A stretch of 11,166 nt of DNA, taken from NCBI GenBank assembly GCA_035249465.1, contig DATFGL010000215.1, positions 1 through 11,166 of the forward strand. Reading direction: 5' to 3'. Numbering within the stretch: position 1 is the first letter of the stretch; every line of letters starts with the position of its first letter. Shown here piece after piece: positions 1 to 6,667 of this stretch. The position numbers and the translations under genes were made by a program. The DNA comes from 66-474 sp035249465 (GTDB lineage Bacteria > Pseudomonadota > Gammaproteobacteria > Xanthomonadales > Rhodanobacteraceae). The notes beneath the pieces were generated by a model. The model was not told the DNA's origin. It saw nothing but the letters and a program-made list of their open reading frames with translations, and ran no database searches.

Positions 1-458
1 ACCGCACGCGCCTTTTCGACCACGTTCTTCATGTCCCACGGCGACAGGAACTGCCCCTTCTTGATGTTGACCGGTTTGCCGACAGCCGCGACCTTCTGGA
101 TGAAATCGGTCTGCCGGCACAGGAACGCCGGCGTCTGCAGCACGTCCACCACTTCGGCGACTTCATCGAACGGCGTGTACTCGTGCACGTCGGTGAGCAC
201 CGGCACGCCGATCTGCTTTTTCACCTCGCCGAGGATTCGCAGGCCCTCTTCCATCCCCAACCCGCGAAAGCTCTTGCCCGAGGTACGGTTGGCCTTGTCG
301 AAGCTGGACTTGAAGATGAAGGGAATGCCGAGCCTGCCAGTGATTTCCTTCAAGCGTCCGGCGGCATCGAGTTGCAATTGTTCCGACTCGACCACGCAGG
401 GGCCGGCGATCATGAAGAACGGCCGGTCGAGGCCGACTTCGAAGCCGCACAAGTTCAT
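1..458 (-). CDS. kdsA: KdsA, 3-deoxy-D-manno-octulosonate-8-phosphate synthase (C-terminus off window)
   Basis: Condenses phosphoenolpyruvate with arabinose 5-phosphate to make KDO 8-phosphate, the cytosolic step that commits to the KDO of lipopolysaccharide. I translated the minus strand by eye: 152 codons are present out of the usual ~280, so the C-terminal ~45% lies beyond the left edge. Visible family motifs are IAGPCVVES (residues 17-25), FKSSFDKANRTS (49-60, substrate-binding loop), FRGLGMEEG, VLTDVHE, LQTPAFLCRQTDF and VNIKKGQF. Cys21 in AGPC matches the metal-binding Cys of the metal-dependent class (Cys11 in Aquifex); E. coli KdsA has Asn there. The His, Glu and Asp ligands would lie in the missing part. 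The ATG overlaps the pyrG stop as ATGA, and an AAGGA ribosome binding site lies 9 bases upstream inside pyrG, which supports this start. Identity is secure. Confidence 0.96.
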   Translation of the reverse strand, partial: MNLCGFEVGLDRPFFMIAGPCVVESEQLQLDAAGRLKEITGRLGIPFIFKSSFDKANRTSGKSFRGLGMEEGLRILGEVKKQIGVPVLTDVHEYTPFDEVAEVVDVLQTPAFLCRQTDFIQKVAAVGKPVNIKKGQFLSPWDMKNVVEKARA

Positions 459-2122
459 CCCGCCGCTTCCTTCGCGAGCCTCGGCGCGTCGCGCATCGCC
501 TTGTACTCCCGCGCGGCTCGCACGAAACCATTGAACAGGGGATGGCCGTCGCGCGGCGTCGAGGTGAATTCGGGATGGAACTGGCAGGCAAGAAACCACG
601 GGTGTTTCTGCTGCGACAGTTCCACGATCTCGACCAGGTCATCCACCGACACGCCCGCGACCACGAGACCGGCCTTTTCCAGTCGTTCGCGATAACGGTT
701 GTTGAACTCGTAGCGGTGGCGATGGCGTTCGCGGATGGTGTCGGCGCCGTACAACTCGCGCGCGATCGTTCCCGCCCTCAGCAGGCACTCCTGCGCACCC
801 AGACGCATCGTGCCGCCGAGGTCGGAATGTTCGTCGCGACGTTGCACCTCGCCCGCACCTTGCGTCCACTCGGTGATCAGCGCGATCACCGGATCCGCGC
901 AATCGCGGTCGTTCTCGGTAGACCCCGCGCCGGCAATGCCGGCGGCGTCGCGTGCGAATTCCACCACCGCCGCGTGCATGCCGTAACAGATGCCGAAATA
1001 CGGGATGCCGCGCTCGCGCGCGTACTTCACCGTCTGGATCTTGCCCTCGAAACCGCGCTTGCCGAAACCGCCCGGCACCAGGACCGCGTCGGCGTCGTGC
1101 AGCACCGCGCCGGGGCCGCGGGTTTCGATGTCTTCCGAGTCGATCCATTCAAGCTGGACGCGCGTCGCGTTGTGGATGCCGCCGTGGCGCAGCGCCTCGC
1201 CCAGCGACTTGTACGCATCCTTGTGCTCGACGTACTTGCCGACGATGTAGATGCGCACCTCGTCCTTCGGGTTTTCGACCGCATCCACGGTGCGCCGCCA
1301 TTCCGCGAGATCGGTGGGCTTGGCATCCAGGTGCAGGCGTTCGACCACGATCTCGTCCAGTCCTTCCTGGTGCAGCCACAGCGGCAGCTTGTAGATGGTG
1401 TCGGCATCGGCCGCGCTGATCACCGCGTTTTCCGGAACGTTGGTGAACAGCGCGATCTTGCGGCGCTCGTTCTCCGGCAGCGGTTCCTCGCAACGGCACA
1501 CCAGGATGTCGGGCTGGATGCCGAGCGCGCGCAGTTCCTTCACCGAGTGCTGGGTCGGCTTGGTCTTGATCTCGCCCGCGGCCTTGATGAACGGCACCAG
1601 GGTCAGGTGCATGAACAGCACCTTGTCGGCGCCGCGCTCGATCCGGAGTTGCCGCGCGGCTTCCAGGAACGGTTGCGACTCGATGTCACCCACCGTTCCA
1701 CCGATCTCGACCAGCGCCACGTCGAAGCCACGCGTGGCTTCGTCGATCGCGTGCTTGATCTGGTTGGTGATGTGCGGAATCACCTGTACCGTCGCGCCGA
1801 GATAGTCGCCACGGCGTTCCTTGCGGATCACGGCTTCGTAGATCTTGCCGGTGGTGATGGAATTCTTGCCCGACAGCCGGGTACGCACGAAGCGTTCGTA
1901 GTGACCAAGGTCCAGGTCGGTTTCGGCGCCGTCGTCGGTGACGTACACCTCGCCGTGCTGGAACGGGCTCATCGTGCCGGGATCGACGTTGATGTAGGGG
2001 TCGAGCTTCATCAACGTCACGTTGAGGCCGCGGGCCTCGAGGATGGACGCCAGCGACGCCGATGCGATGCCCTTGCCAAGCGAGGACACCACGCCGCCGG
2101 TGACGAAAATCAGGGAGGTCAT
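455..2122 (-). CDS. pyrG: CTP synthase (glutamine-hydrolysing)
   Basis: Converts UTP to CTP with ATP and glutamine, the last step of de novo CTP synthesis, in the cytosol. The product has 555 residues (E. coli 545). The N-terminal synthetase domain (about 1-265) shows VTGGVVSSLGKG (7-18, P-loop), KLDPYINVDPGTMSP, GAETDLDLGHYERF, VEIGGTVGDIES and KTKPTQHSVKELR. The C-terminal class I glutaminase domain (about 290-545) shows PGGFGKRG, nucleophile Cys379 in GICYGMH, SDLGGTMRLGAQ, ERHRHRYEFN, and His516 and Glu518 in CQFHPEF, so the triad is complete. The elbow differs from the common GICLGMQ. The frame stays open to 2239, but MTSLIFVTGG is the conserved start of the family, so I chose 2122; no strong Shine-Dalgarno precedes it. 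The stop overlaps the kdsA ATG by four bases. An uncertain TAGAAT -10 box lies 26 bases upstream. Confidence 0.98.
   Translation of the reverse strand: MTSLIFVTGGVVSSLGKGIASASLASILEARGLNVTLMKLDPYINVDPGTMSPFQHGEVYVTDDGAETDLDLGHYERFVRTRLSGKNSITTGKIYEAVIRKERRGDYLGATVQVIPHITNQIKHAIDEATRGFDVALVEIGGTVGDIESQPFLEAARQLRIERGADKVLFMHLTLVPFIKAAGEIKTKPTQHSVKELRALGIQPDILVCRCEEPLPENERRKIALFTNVPENAVISAADADTIYKLPLWLHQEGLDEIVVERLHLDAKPTDLAEWRRTVDAVENPKDEVRIYIVGKYVEHKDAYKSLGEALRHGGIHNATRVQLEWIDSEDIETRGPGAVLHDADAVLVPGGFGKRGFEGKIQTVKYARERGIPYFGICYGMHAAVVEFARDAAGIAGAGSTENDRDCADPVIALITEWTQGAGEVQRRDEHSDLGGTMRLGAQECLLRAGTIARELYGADTIRERHRHRYEFNNRYRERLEKAGLVVAGVSVDDLVEIVELSQQKHPWFLACQFHPEFTSTPRDGHPLFNGFVRAAREYKAMRDAPRLAKEAAG
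468..472 (-). promoter_or_regulatory. Ribosome binding site of kdsA, inside the end of pyrG
   Basis: On the minus strand the sequence reads AAGGA, followed by nine bases and then the kdsA ATG at 458. It lies within the last codons of pyrG. It suggests kdsA can recruit ribosomes itself in addition to being coupled through the ATGA overlap. Confidence 0.6.
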
Positions 2123-2147
2123 GGTCGGACCGTTCGTGGAAAGCGTC

Positions 2148-2153
2148 ATTCTA
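2148..2153 (-). promoter_or_regulatory. Possible -10 box for pyrG-kdsA
   Basis: On the minus strand the hexamer TAGAAT matches the sigma-70 -10 consensus at five of six bases. It would give a leader of roughly 20 bases before the pyrG ATG at 2122. At 16-18 bases upstream there is no recognisable -35 box (GC-rich TCGCGG-like sequence), and there is no TGn extension. This is a candidate only. Confidence 0.3.
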
Positions 2154-2188
2154 GCGGCGACCGTGCGCTTCCGCGAGTGCATATTTGT

Positions 2189-2206
2189 GCGATCATCCAT
2201 GATTGC
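2189..2206. repeat. Imperfect palindrome, possible operator
   Basis: The sequence GCGATCATCCATGATTGC contains a perfect ATCAT-CC-ATGAT inverted repeat (2192-2203). It extends outward by one G/T mismatch and two further GC pairs. It sits in the divergent promoter spacer, where repressors or activators commonly bind. I cannot name a regulator, and a chance repeat of this size is possible. Confidence 0.35.
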
Positions 2207-2210
2207 TGCA

Positions 2211-2223
2211 TGACGAAACGTCA
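2211..2223. repeat. Short palindrome, possible operator
   Basis: TGACGAAACGTCA is a perfect five-base inverted repeat around AAA. Its centre is about 19-20 bases from the centre of the neighbouring palindrome, close to two turns of the helix. This spacing suits a pair of sites on one face of the DNA, but the repeats differ in sequence. Confidence 0.35.
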
Positions 2224-2313
2224 CCGTGCTTGCAGGCATTCGACCTCGTGAAGCACCAGAACGGGCTTCCTGCCCTGACGTTCCACAACAGCTTTTTCAA
2301 ACTGGTGCCTGCA

Positions 2314-4131
2314 ATGAATCTTTCCACGATCCCATCACGCATTGCCGCCCTGCGCAGCGTGATGCAGCGGCGCGGCATCGCCGCCTGCGTCGTGCCTACC
2401 GCCGACCCGCACCTTTCCGAGTACCTGCCCGCGCATTGGACCGCACGCAAGTGGCTCTCGGGCTTCACGGGATCGGCCGGTACGCTGGTGGTAACCGCCG
2501 ATTTCGCCGGCGTGTGGACCGACTCTCGCTACTTCTCGCAAGCCGAACGCCAGCTCGCAGGGAGCGGCGTGGAACTGGTGAGGCTGGTCGTGCCGCACAC
2601 GGCCGAACACGTCACATGGCTGTGCGCGCACGTGAGCAAAGGCGACAAGGTCGCCTGCGCGGCGGACATGCTGTCACTGGCCTCGGAACGTTCGATGCGC
2701 AAACAACTGGCGGAACACGTCGCGGAGCTGGTCGAGGACGACCTGCCCGGCGCGATCTGGAATGATCGGCCATCGCTGCCGCACGCGCCGGTGTACGAGC
2801 ACCCGCTGGAGTACGCGATCCTCGGCCGCGCAGAAAAACTCGCGGACGTGCGCGCGGCGATGAAACAGGCCGGCGCGAGCCACCATATCGTCTCCGCACT
2901 GGACGAAATCGCGTGGGTGCTGAACCTGCGCGGCAGCGACGTGGAATACAACCCGGTGTTCCTGTCGCACCTGCTGATCGGTGCAGACGGCGCGACGCTG
3001 TTTGTCGAAGCGTCCAGGCTCGACCCCAAGCTGCAAAAGGCAATCGGGGCCGGCGGCATCCGCATCGCGCCGTACAACGAGGTTGGTGGCGCGCTTGCGA
3101 AACTGCCACCGGATGCGAAGCTGCTGCTCGCACCCGCCCAGATTTCCGCCGCGATCGCCCACTCGATTCCCGCTCACGTCAAACCGATCGAAGCGCCCGG
3201 CCCGATCACTGCCGCCAAGGCACGCAAAACGGACAGGGAGATGGACCACGTGCGCGAAGCGATGCGCCGCGACGGCGTGGCGCTGGTGCGCGGTGCGCGC
3301 TGGCTGGAGCAATCGCTGCGCGACGGCGCGCGCCTGACCGAACTCGACGTGGACGAAAAGCTGCGCGAACTGCGATCCCGGCAGCCCGGGTTCGTCAGCG
3401 AGAGTTTTTCCACCATCGCCGGCTACCAGGCCAACGCCGCGCTGCCGCACTACTCCGCGACGCCCGAATCGCATTCCGAACTGGAACCGCGCGGCATGCT
3501 GCTGATCGATTCCGGCGCGCAATACCTCGGCGGCACCACCGACATCACCCGCATGTGGTGCCTGGGCGAAACCACACCGGAACAGCGCCGCGACGTGACG
3601 CTGGTGCTGAAGGGCGTGATCGCGCTGTCGCGCGCGAAATTCCCGCGCGGAACATCCGGACAACAACTCGACGCGCTGGCGCGCGCGCCGATCTGGGCGG
3701 CGGGGATCGATTACGGCCACGGCACCGGTCACGGCGTCGGTTATTGCCTCAACGTGCACGAAGGCCCGCAGTCGATCCGGCCGCCGCGCTCGGGCCAGCA
3801 CCTCGAAGCGATGGATGCCGGCATGATCACCTCGATCGAGCCCGGCATCTACAAGCCCGGACGCCACGGCGTGCGCATCGAGAACCTGGCCGCGACCCTT
3901 CCCGCGGGCGACAGCGAGTTCGGCGAATTCCTGCGATTCGAAACGCTGACGCTGTGCCCGATCGACACGCGCCTGCTCGACCTGTCGCTGCTCGATGCAA
4001 ACGAGATCGCCTGGCTCGACCGCTATCACGCAACGGTGCGCGAACGGCTCGCGCCGCTGCTGGACAACGCGGCCGATCGTGCGTGGCTGGATGCGCGCTG
4101 CGCACCGCTGGGCGTGGCAAAAGCCGCCTGA
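2314..4131 (+). CDS. Aminopeptidase P family (M24B) metallopeptidase, long three-domain form
   Basis: Predicted to release an N-terminal residue that precedes proline, in the cytosol (no signal peptide or membrane segment). At 605 residues it is the long form seen in eukaryotic aminopeptidase P and some bacteria, not the ~440-residue E. coli PepP. Expected domains in order: creatinase N-terminal domain (about 5-140), a second creatinase-like domain (about 145-310), the pita-bread M24 catalytic domain (about 312-535) and a C-terminal M24C extension (about 545-605). All five dinuclear metal ligands are present: Asp399 (IDSG), Asp410 (TTDITR), His473 (HGTGHGVG), Glu509 (SIEPGIY) and Glu523 (RIENLA). 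His482 in NVHEGP is also conserved. The frame opens at 2203, but homology begins at MNLSTIPSRIAALR, so I chose the ATG at 2314; its ribosome binding site is weak. It faces away from pyrG, and a hairpin follows it before lptD. The family is certain; the natural substrate is unknown. Confidence 0.93.
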   Translation: MNLSTIPSRIAALRSVMQRRGIAACVVPTADPHLSEYLPAHWTARKWLSGFTGSAGTLVVTADFAGVWTDSRYFSQAERQLAGSGVELVRLVVPHTAEHVTWLCAHVSKGDKVACAADMLSLASERSMRKQLAEHVAELVEDDLPGAIWNDRPSLPHAPVYEHPLEYAILGRAEKLADVRAAMKQAGASHHIVSALDEIAWVLNLRGSDVEYNPVFLSHLLIGADGATLFVEASRLDPKLQKAIGAGGIRIAPYNEVGGALAKLPPDAKLLLAPAQISAAIAHSIPAHVKPIEAPGPITAAKARKTDREMDHVREAMRRDGVALVRGARWLEQSLRDGARLTELDVDEKLRELRSRQPGFVSESFSTIAGYQANAALPHYSATPESHSELEPRGMLLIDSGAQYLGGTTDITRMWCLGETTPEQRRDVTLVLKGVIALSRAKFPRGTSGQQLDALARAPIWAAGIDYGHGTGHGVGYCLNVHEGPQSIRPPRSGQHLEAMDAGMITSIEPGIYKPGRHGVRIENLAATLPAGDSEFGEFLRFETLTLCPIDTRLLDLSLLDANEIAWLDRYHATVRERLAPLLDNAADRAWLDARCAPLGVAKAA

Positions 4132-4137
4132 ACAGAC

Positions 4138-4168
4138 AGCGCGCCCGTCTCAACAGGGAGGGCGCGTT
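4138..4168 (+). terminator. GC-rich hairpin after the aminopeptidase gene, weak terminator candidate
   Basis: CGCGCCC at 4140-4146 pairs perfectly with GGGCGCG at 4160-4166. An A-T and a G-T pair extend the outside. TCTC (4148-4151) can pair with GGGA (4156-4159) on the inside around an AACA loop, with one bulged G. The stem begins seven bases after the stop codon. The following sequence, TTCTGG, has few T residues, so it would be a poor intrinsic terminator; it could instead stabilise a 3' end or lie in the lptD leader. Confidence 0.45.
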
Positions 4169-4194
4169 CTGGTAGCTTACGCGGGTTATTTTCC

Positions 4195-4200
4195 GGAGAG
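4195..4200 (+). promoter_or_regulatory. Ribosome binding site that selects the GTG start of lptD
   Basis: GGAGAG is a strong Shine-Dalgarno match. It ends seven bases before the GTG at 4208, whereas the next in-frame ATG (4223) is 22 bases away. A closer ATG at 4201 is out of frame and too near to be used. Confidence 0.7.
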
Positions 4201-4207
4201 ATGCCCT

Positions 4208-6481
4208 GTGCCGCGCCGATCGATGCCGCTCACCCCGCGTGCACTGGCTTTCGCGATCACGCTGGCGGTCGCGCCCGGCATGGCACTGGCGCAGGCGAGC
4301 GCGGACGTCTGCCCGCTCGGCGCGTTCACTTGCCCGGTGGTCAAGAACGATTTCGCACTCTGCAAGAAGAATGACCTGCTGAACTTCTACGAGCCCGGCC
4401 TGCCCACCGAGGGCGACCGTGGGGCCAGTTCGTCGCAGGTTTACGGTGACCGCTTTTCGAGCCCCGACAGCAACCTCTTCCACCTCACGGGCAACACCTC
4501 GCTGCAGCGTCTCGACCAGTTGCTGCGTTCGGACAGCCTGACCTACAACGCCGACACCACTGCCTACGATGCCGAAGGCCACGTGCGTTACCAGGAACGC
4601 GGGATGCTGTTCTCGGCGGACAACATGAAGGGCACCACCGACCCCGAATACGGCGTCGCCAACCACGTGCAATACCAGTTGCTGGCCTCGCGCGGCAACG
4701 GCGTCGCCAGCCAGGCGATCATGCTGGACCAGGATCGCGACAAGCTGCACGACATGACTTATTCGACCTGTGACCTCCACAACCGCGTATGGGAGATCAC
4801 GGCGAAAACCATGACCATGAATCGCGACGAGGGCGTCGGCCGCGCCCACGACGTGACGATGCGCCTGAAGGGCGTGCCGTTCCTGTGGCTGCCTTACCTG
4901 CGCTTCCCGATCGACCACCAGCGCCAGACCGGTTTCCTGTATCCGTCGTTCGGCAGCCGCAGCCGTGCGGGCTTTTTCGCGTCGATCCCGTTCTACTGGA
5001 ACATCGCGCCCAATTACGACGCCACGTTCACGCCGGCGTGGTACGCGAATCGCGGCGGCATGCTGGACAGCCAGTTCCGTTACCTCACGCCCGACAGCAA
5101 AGGCGTGATCAACTTCAGCTACATGCCCGATGACAAGGTTGCCGACCGCAGCCGCTGGTATCTGACCCTCGACAACCAGACCAACTTGCCGCTGGGCATG
5201 CAGTGGAACACTTCCATACGGCGCGCCAGTGACGCCGCCTGGTTCCAGGATTTCGGCCAGAACCTCACGACGTCCACCGTGACGCTGCTGGGTTCGTCGT
5301 CCTACGTCACCAAGGCCACCGACTGGTGGAACGCCGGCATCGGCGCCGACTGGTATCAGATCGCCACCCCCGGACTGCCAAGCACGGCCGCGCCTTACCG
5401 CCGCATGCCGCGGCTGTTCTTCAATGCCGATCGTCCGATCGGCGGCCCGGGCGGTCCCGAGTGGGGCGTGAACGCCGAAGCCGTGCGTTTCGTCCAGCCG
5501 GAAAAGATCGGCGGCGACCGCTTCGATTTCTACCCCTACCTCGCATGGCCCTTGCAGGGCGCGGCATGGTTCCTGCGCCCGGAAGTCGGCGTGCGCTACA
5601 CCGCGTACAACCTGCCGCAGCCGGTCGCAGGCAGCGACACGGACCACCCTGCGCGAACCACCCCGATCTTCGACGTCGACGCCGGGCTGGTCTTCGAGCG
5701 CGACGTGCACCTGTTCGGCAGCGACTACACCCAGACGCTGGAGCCGCGCATCTATTACCTGCGCGTGCCGTACCGCAACCAGAACGACCTGCCGCTGTTC
5801 GACACCCAGCCGCTTACCTTCGATTTCTGGCAGTTGTTCACCACCAACAGTTTCAGCGGCGCCGACCGCCAGATGAATGCCAACGACCTCTCGCTGGCGC
5901 TGACCACGCGTTTCCTGGACGCGGACGGCGTGGAGCGCGTTTCGGCCAGCATCGGCCAGATCCGCTATTTCGATCCGCAGAAGGTCACGCTGTATCCCGG
6001 CGGCAAGGCGGTCGATTACTCCGGTTCCAATTACGTCGCCAACCTCACCGTTGCGTTGAACGACAACTGGCGCCTGACCACGTCGCAACAATGGAACCCC
6101 AACACCGACGAGACCGACGTGTCCACCGTGGGCCTGCAGCGGCGCCTGTGGGGCGACGGCATCGTCAACTTCGATTACCGCTACCGGCGCGGCCTGCTCG
6201 AGCAGGCCGACATGTCGGCGGAAGTCCCGGTGGGCGCGGCCTGGAAGCTGGTCGGCGGCTACACCTATTCGCTGCGCGACAAGCGCGCGGTCGATACCTT
6301 CGCCGGCATCGAATGGGACAGCTGCTGCACCGCGGTGCGCCTGCTCAGCCGCCACTACGTGTACGACTACCAGGGCGATTCCAACAACGCCATCATGCTG
6401 GAAATCGAGTTCAAGGGCCTCGGCGCCTACGGCGAGCGCACCGGCACATTCCTGCGCAATGCTATCCTTGGCTATCAGTAG
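4208..6481 (+). CDS. lptD: LPS-assembly protein LptD (outer-membrane barrel)
   Basis: The outer-membrane component of the Lpt bridge; with the lipoprotein LptE it inserts lipopolysaccharide into the outer leaflet. The product has 757 residues. A signal peptide (Arg-rich start, hydrophobic core, cleavage likely after MALA at residue 28) leads into a short cysteine-containing segment. An LptA/OstA-type jellyroll follows (about 75-205; SDSLTYNADT, AEGHVRYQE), then the 26-strand-type barrel from about 228 (LPYLRFPID, QTGFLYPSFG). The family signature LEPRIYYLRVPYRNQNDLP is clear. Cysteines are at 35, 42, 52, 188, 706 and 707. Cys188 and the CC pair match E. coli Cys173 and Cys724-725, and one of the first three should match Cys31. 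I chose GTG at 4208 for its well-spaced GGAGAG; the ATG at 4223 is the alternative and gives a 752-residue precursor. Its folding depends on SurA, encoded next. No sigma-E type promoter was evident in the 76-base gap upstream. Confidence 0.96.
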   Translation: MPRRSMPLTPRALAFAITLAVAPGMALAQASADVCPLGAFTCPVVKNDFALCKKNDLLNFYEPGLPTEGDRGASSSQVYGDRFSSPDSNLFHLTGNTSLQRLDQLLRSDSLTYNADTTAYDAEGHVRYQERGMLFSADNMKGTTDPEYGVANHVQYQLLASRGNGVASQAIMLDQDRDKLHDMTYSTCDLHNRVWEITAKTMTMNRDEGVGRAHDVTMRLKGVPFLWLPYLRFPIDHQRQTGFLYPSFGSRSRAGFFASIPFYWNIAPNYDATFTPAWYANRGGMLDSQFRYLTPDSKGVINFSYMPDDKVADRSRWYLTLDNQTNLPLGMQWNTSIRRASDAAWFQDFGQNLTTSTVTLLGSSSYVTKATDWWNAGIGADWYQIATPGLPSTAAPYRRMPRLFFNADRPIGGPGGPEWGVNAEAVRFVQPEKIGGDRFDFYPYLAWPLQGAAWFLRPEVGVRYTAYNLPQPVAGSDTDHPARTTPIFDVDAGLVFERDVHLFGSDYTQTLEPRIYYLRVPYRNQNDLPLFDTQPLTFDFWQLFTTNSFSGADRQMNANDLSLALTTRFLDADGVERVSASIGQIRYFDPQKVTLYPGGKAVDYSGSNYVANLTVALNDNWRLTTSQQWNPNTDETDVSTVGLQRRLWGDGIVNFDYRYRRGLLEQADMSAEVPVGAAWKLVGGYTYSLRDKRAVDTFAGIEWDSCCTAVRLLSRHYVYDYQGDSNNAIMLEIEFKGLGAYGERTGTFLRNAILGYQ

Positions 6482-6667
6482 CCTCAAAAAAACACCGAAC
6501 AACCCGCTGCTTCCGCTCGCGACGGTTCTTCCGGGGTTCCATCAGGGCTCGAGTCAGGTTTTTGCTACCCAAACTCAACTTTCGGGCAGATCGCGCTGTC
6601 CAAGCCAGCGGCCGCCCGGGAAACCGCCCGGCATGCCGCCTTCCGAACCCGGTCACACGTGACGAAC
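6482..6667. other. Spacer between lptD and surA
   Basis: This 186-base stretch is the only sizeable gap in the operon. It has an A7 run just after the lptD stop (6486-6492) and an eight-base direct repeat CCGCCCGG (6612-6619 and 6624-6631). That repeat also forms a five-pair hairpin, CCGGG/CCCGG, at 6616-6631. None of these has a T-tract, so I see no intrinsic terminator. I also see no convincing promoter, although one for surA could lie here. A 67-codon frame (6459-6662) crosses it but looks non-coding. Confidence 0.6.

Larger units (their letters stand above)
2123..2313. other. Divergent intergenic spacer between pyrG and the aminopeptidase P gene
   Basis: These 191 bases lie between two gene starts that point away from each other, so they must hold the promoter for each side unless one start is further upstream. 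The stretch from about 2179 to 2223 is more AT-rich than its surroundings and contains two inverted repeats, listed separately. I find no convincing complete sigma-70 promoter on the plus strand. Both flanking reading frames stay open into the spacer, but the extra residues do not resemble either family, so I treat it as non-coding. Confidence 0.7.

Noticed and set aside
2185..2213. Possible plus-strand sigma-70 promoter starting with TTGTGC
   Set aside because: Only about half of the -35 bases match and no reasonable -10 box lies at 16-18 bases spacing.
2123..2239. In-frame N-terminal extension of PyrG
   Set aside because: CTP synthases begin at the Met just before the IFVTGGVVSSLGKG motif; the 39 upstream residues have no counterpart in the family.
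542..2251. A 569-codon open frame on the plus strand opposite pyrG
   Set aside because: It is the antisense shadow of pyrG, with low-complexity Arg/Ala/His/Val-rich translation and no motifs.
2203..2313. In-frame N-terminal extension of the aminopeptidase from an earlier ATG
   Set aside because: The 37 extra residues do not resemble the family's N-terminus, which begins naturally at residue Met encoded at 2314, and the extension would cover the palindromes and promoter region.
4201..4374. Short frame starting at the ATG directly after the lptD ribosome binding site
   Set aside because: The ATG is only two bases from the GGAG core, too close for initiation, and the peptide has no signal sequence or similarity. 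The GTG in the lptD frame explains the site.
3827..6502. An 891-codon open frame on the minus strand covering all of lptD
   Set aside because: GC-rich third positions of lptD remove stops from this antisense frame. The translation is rich in Val, Ala, Arg, Gly and His without domains, while the plus strand encodes an unmistakable LptD.
6616..6631. CCGGG/CCCGG hairpin in the lptD-surA spacer as a terminator
   Set aside because: Only five base pairs and no following T-tract; more likely a by-product of the CCGCCCGG direct repeat.
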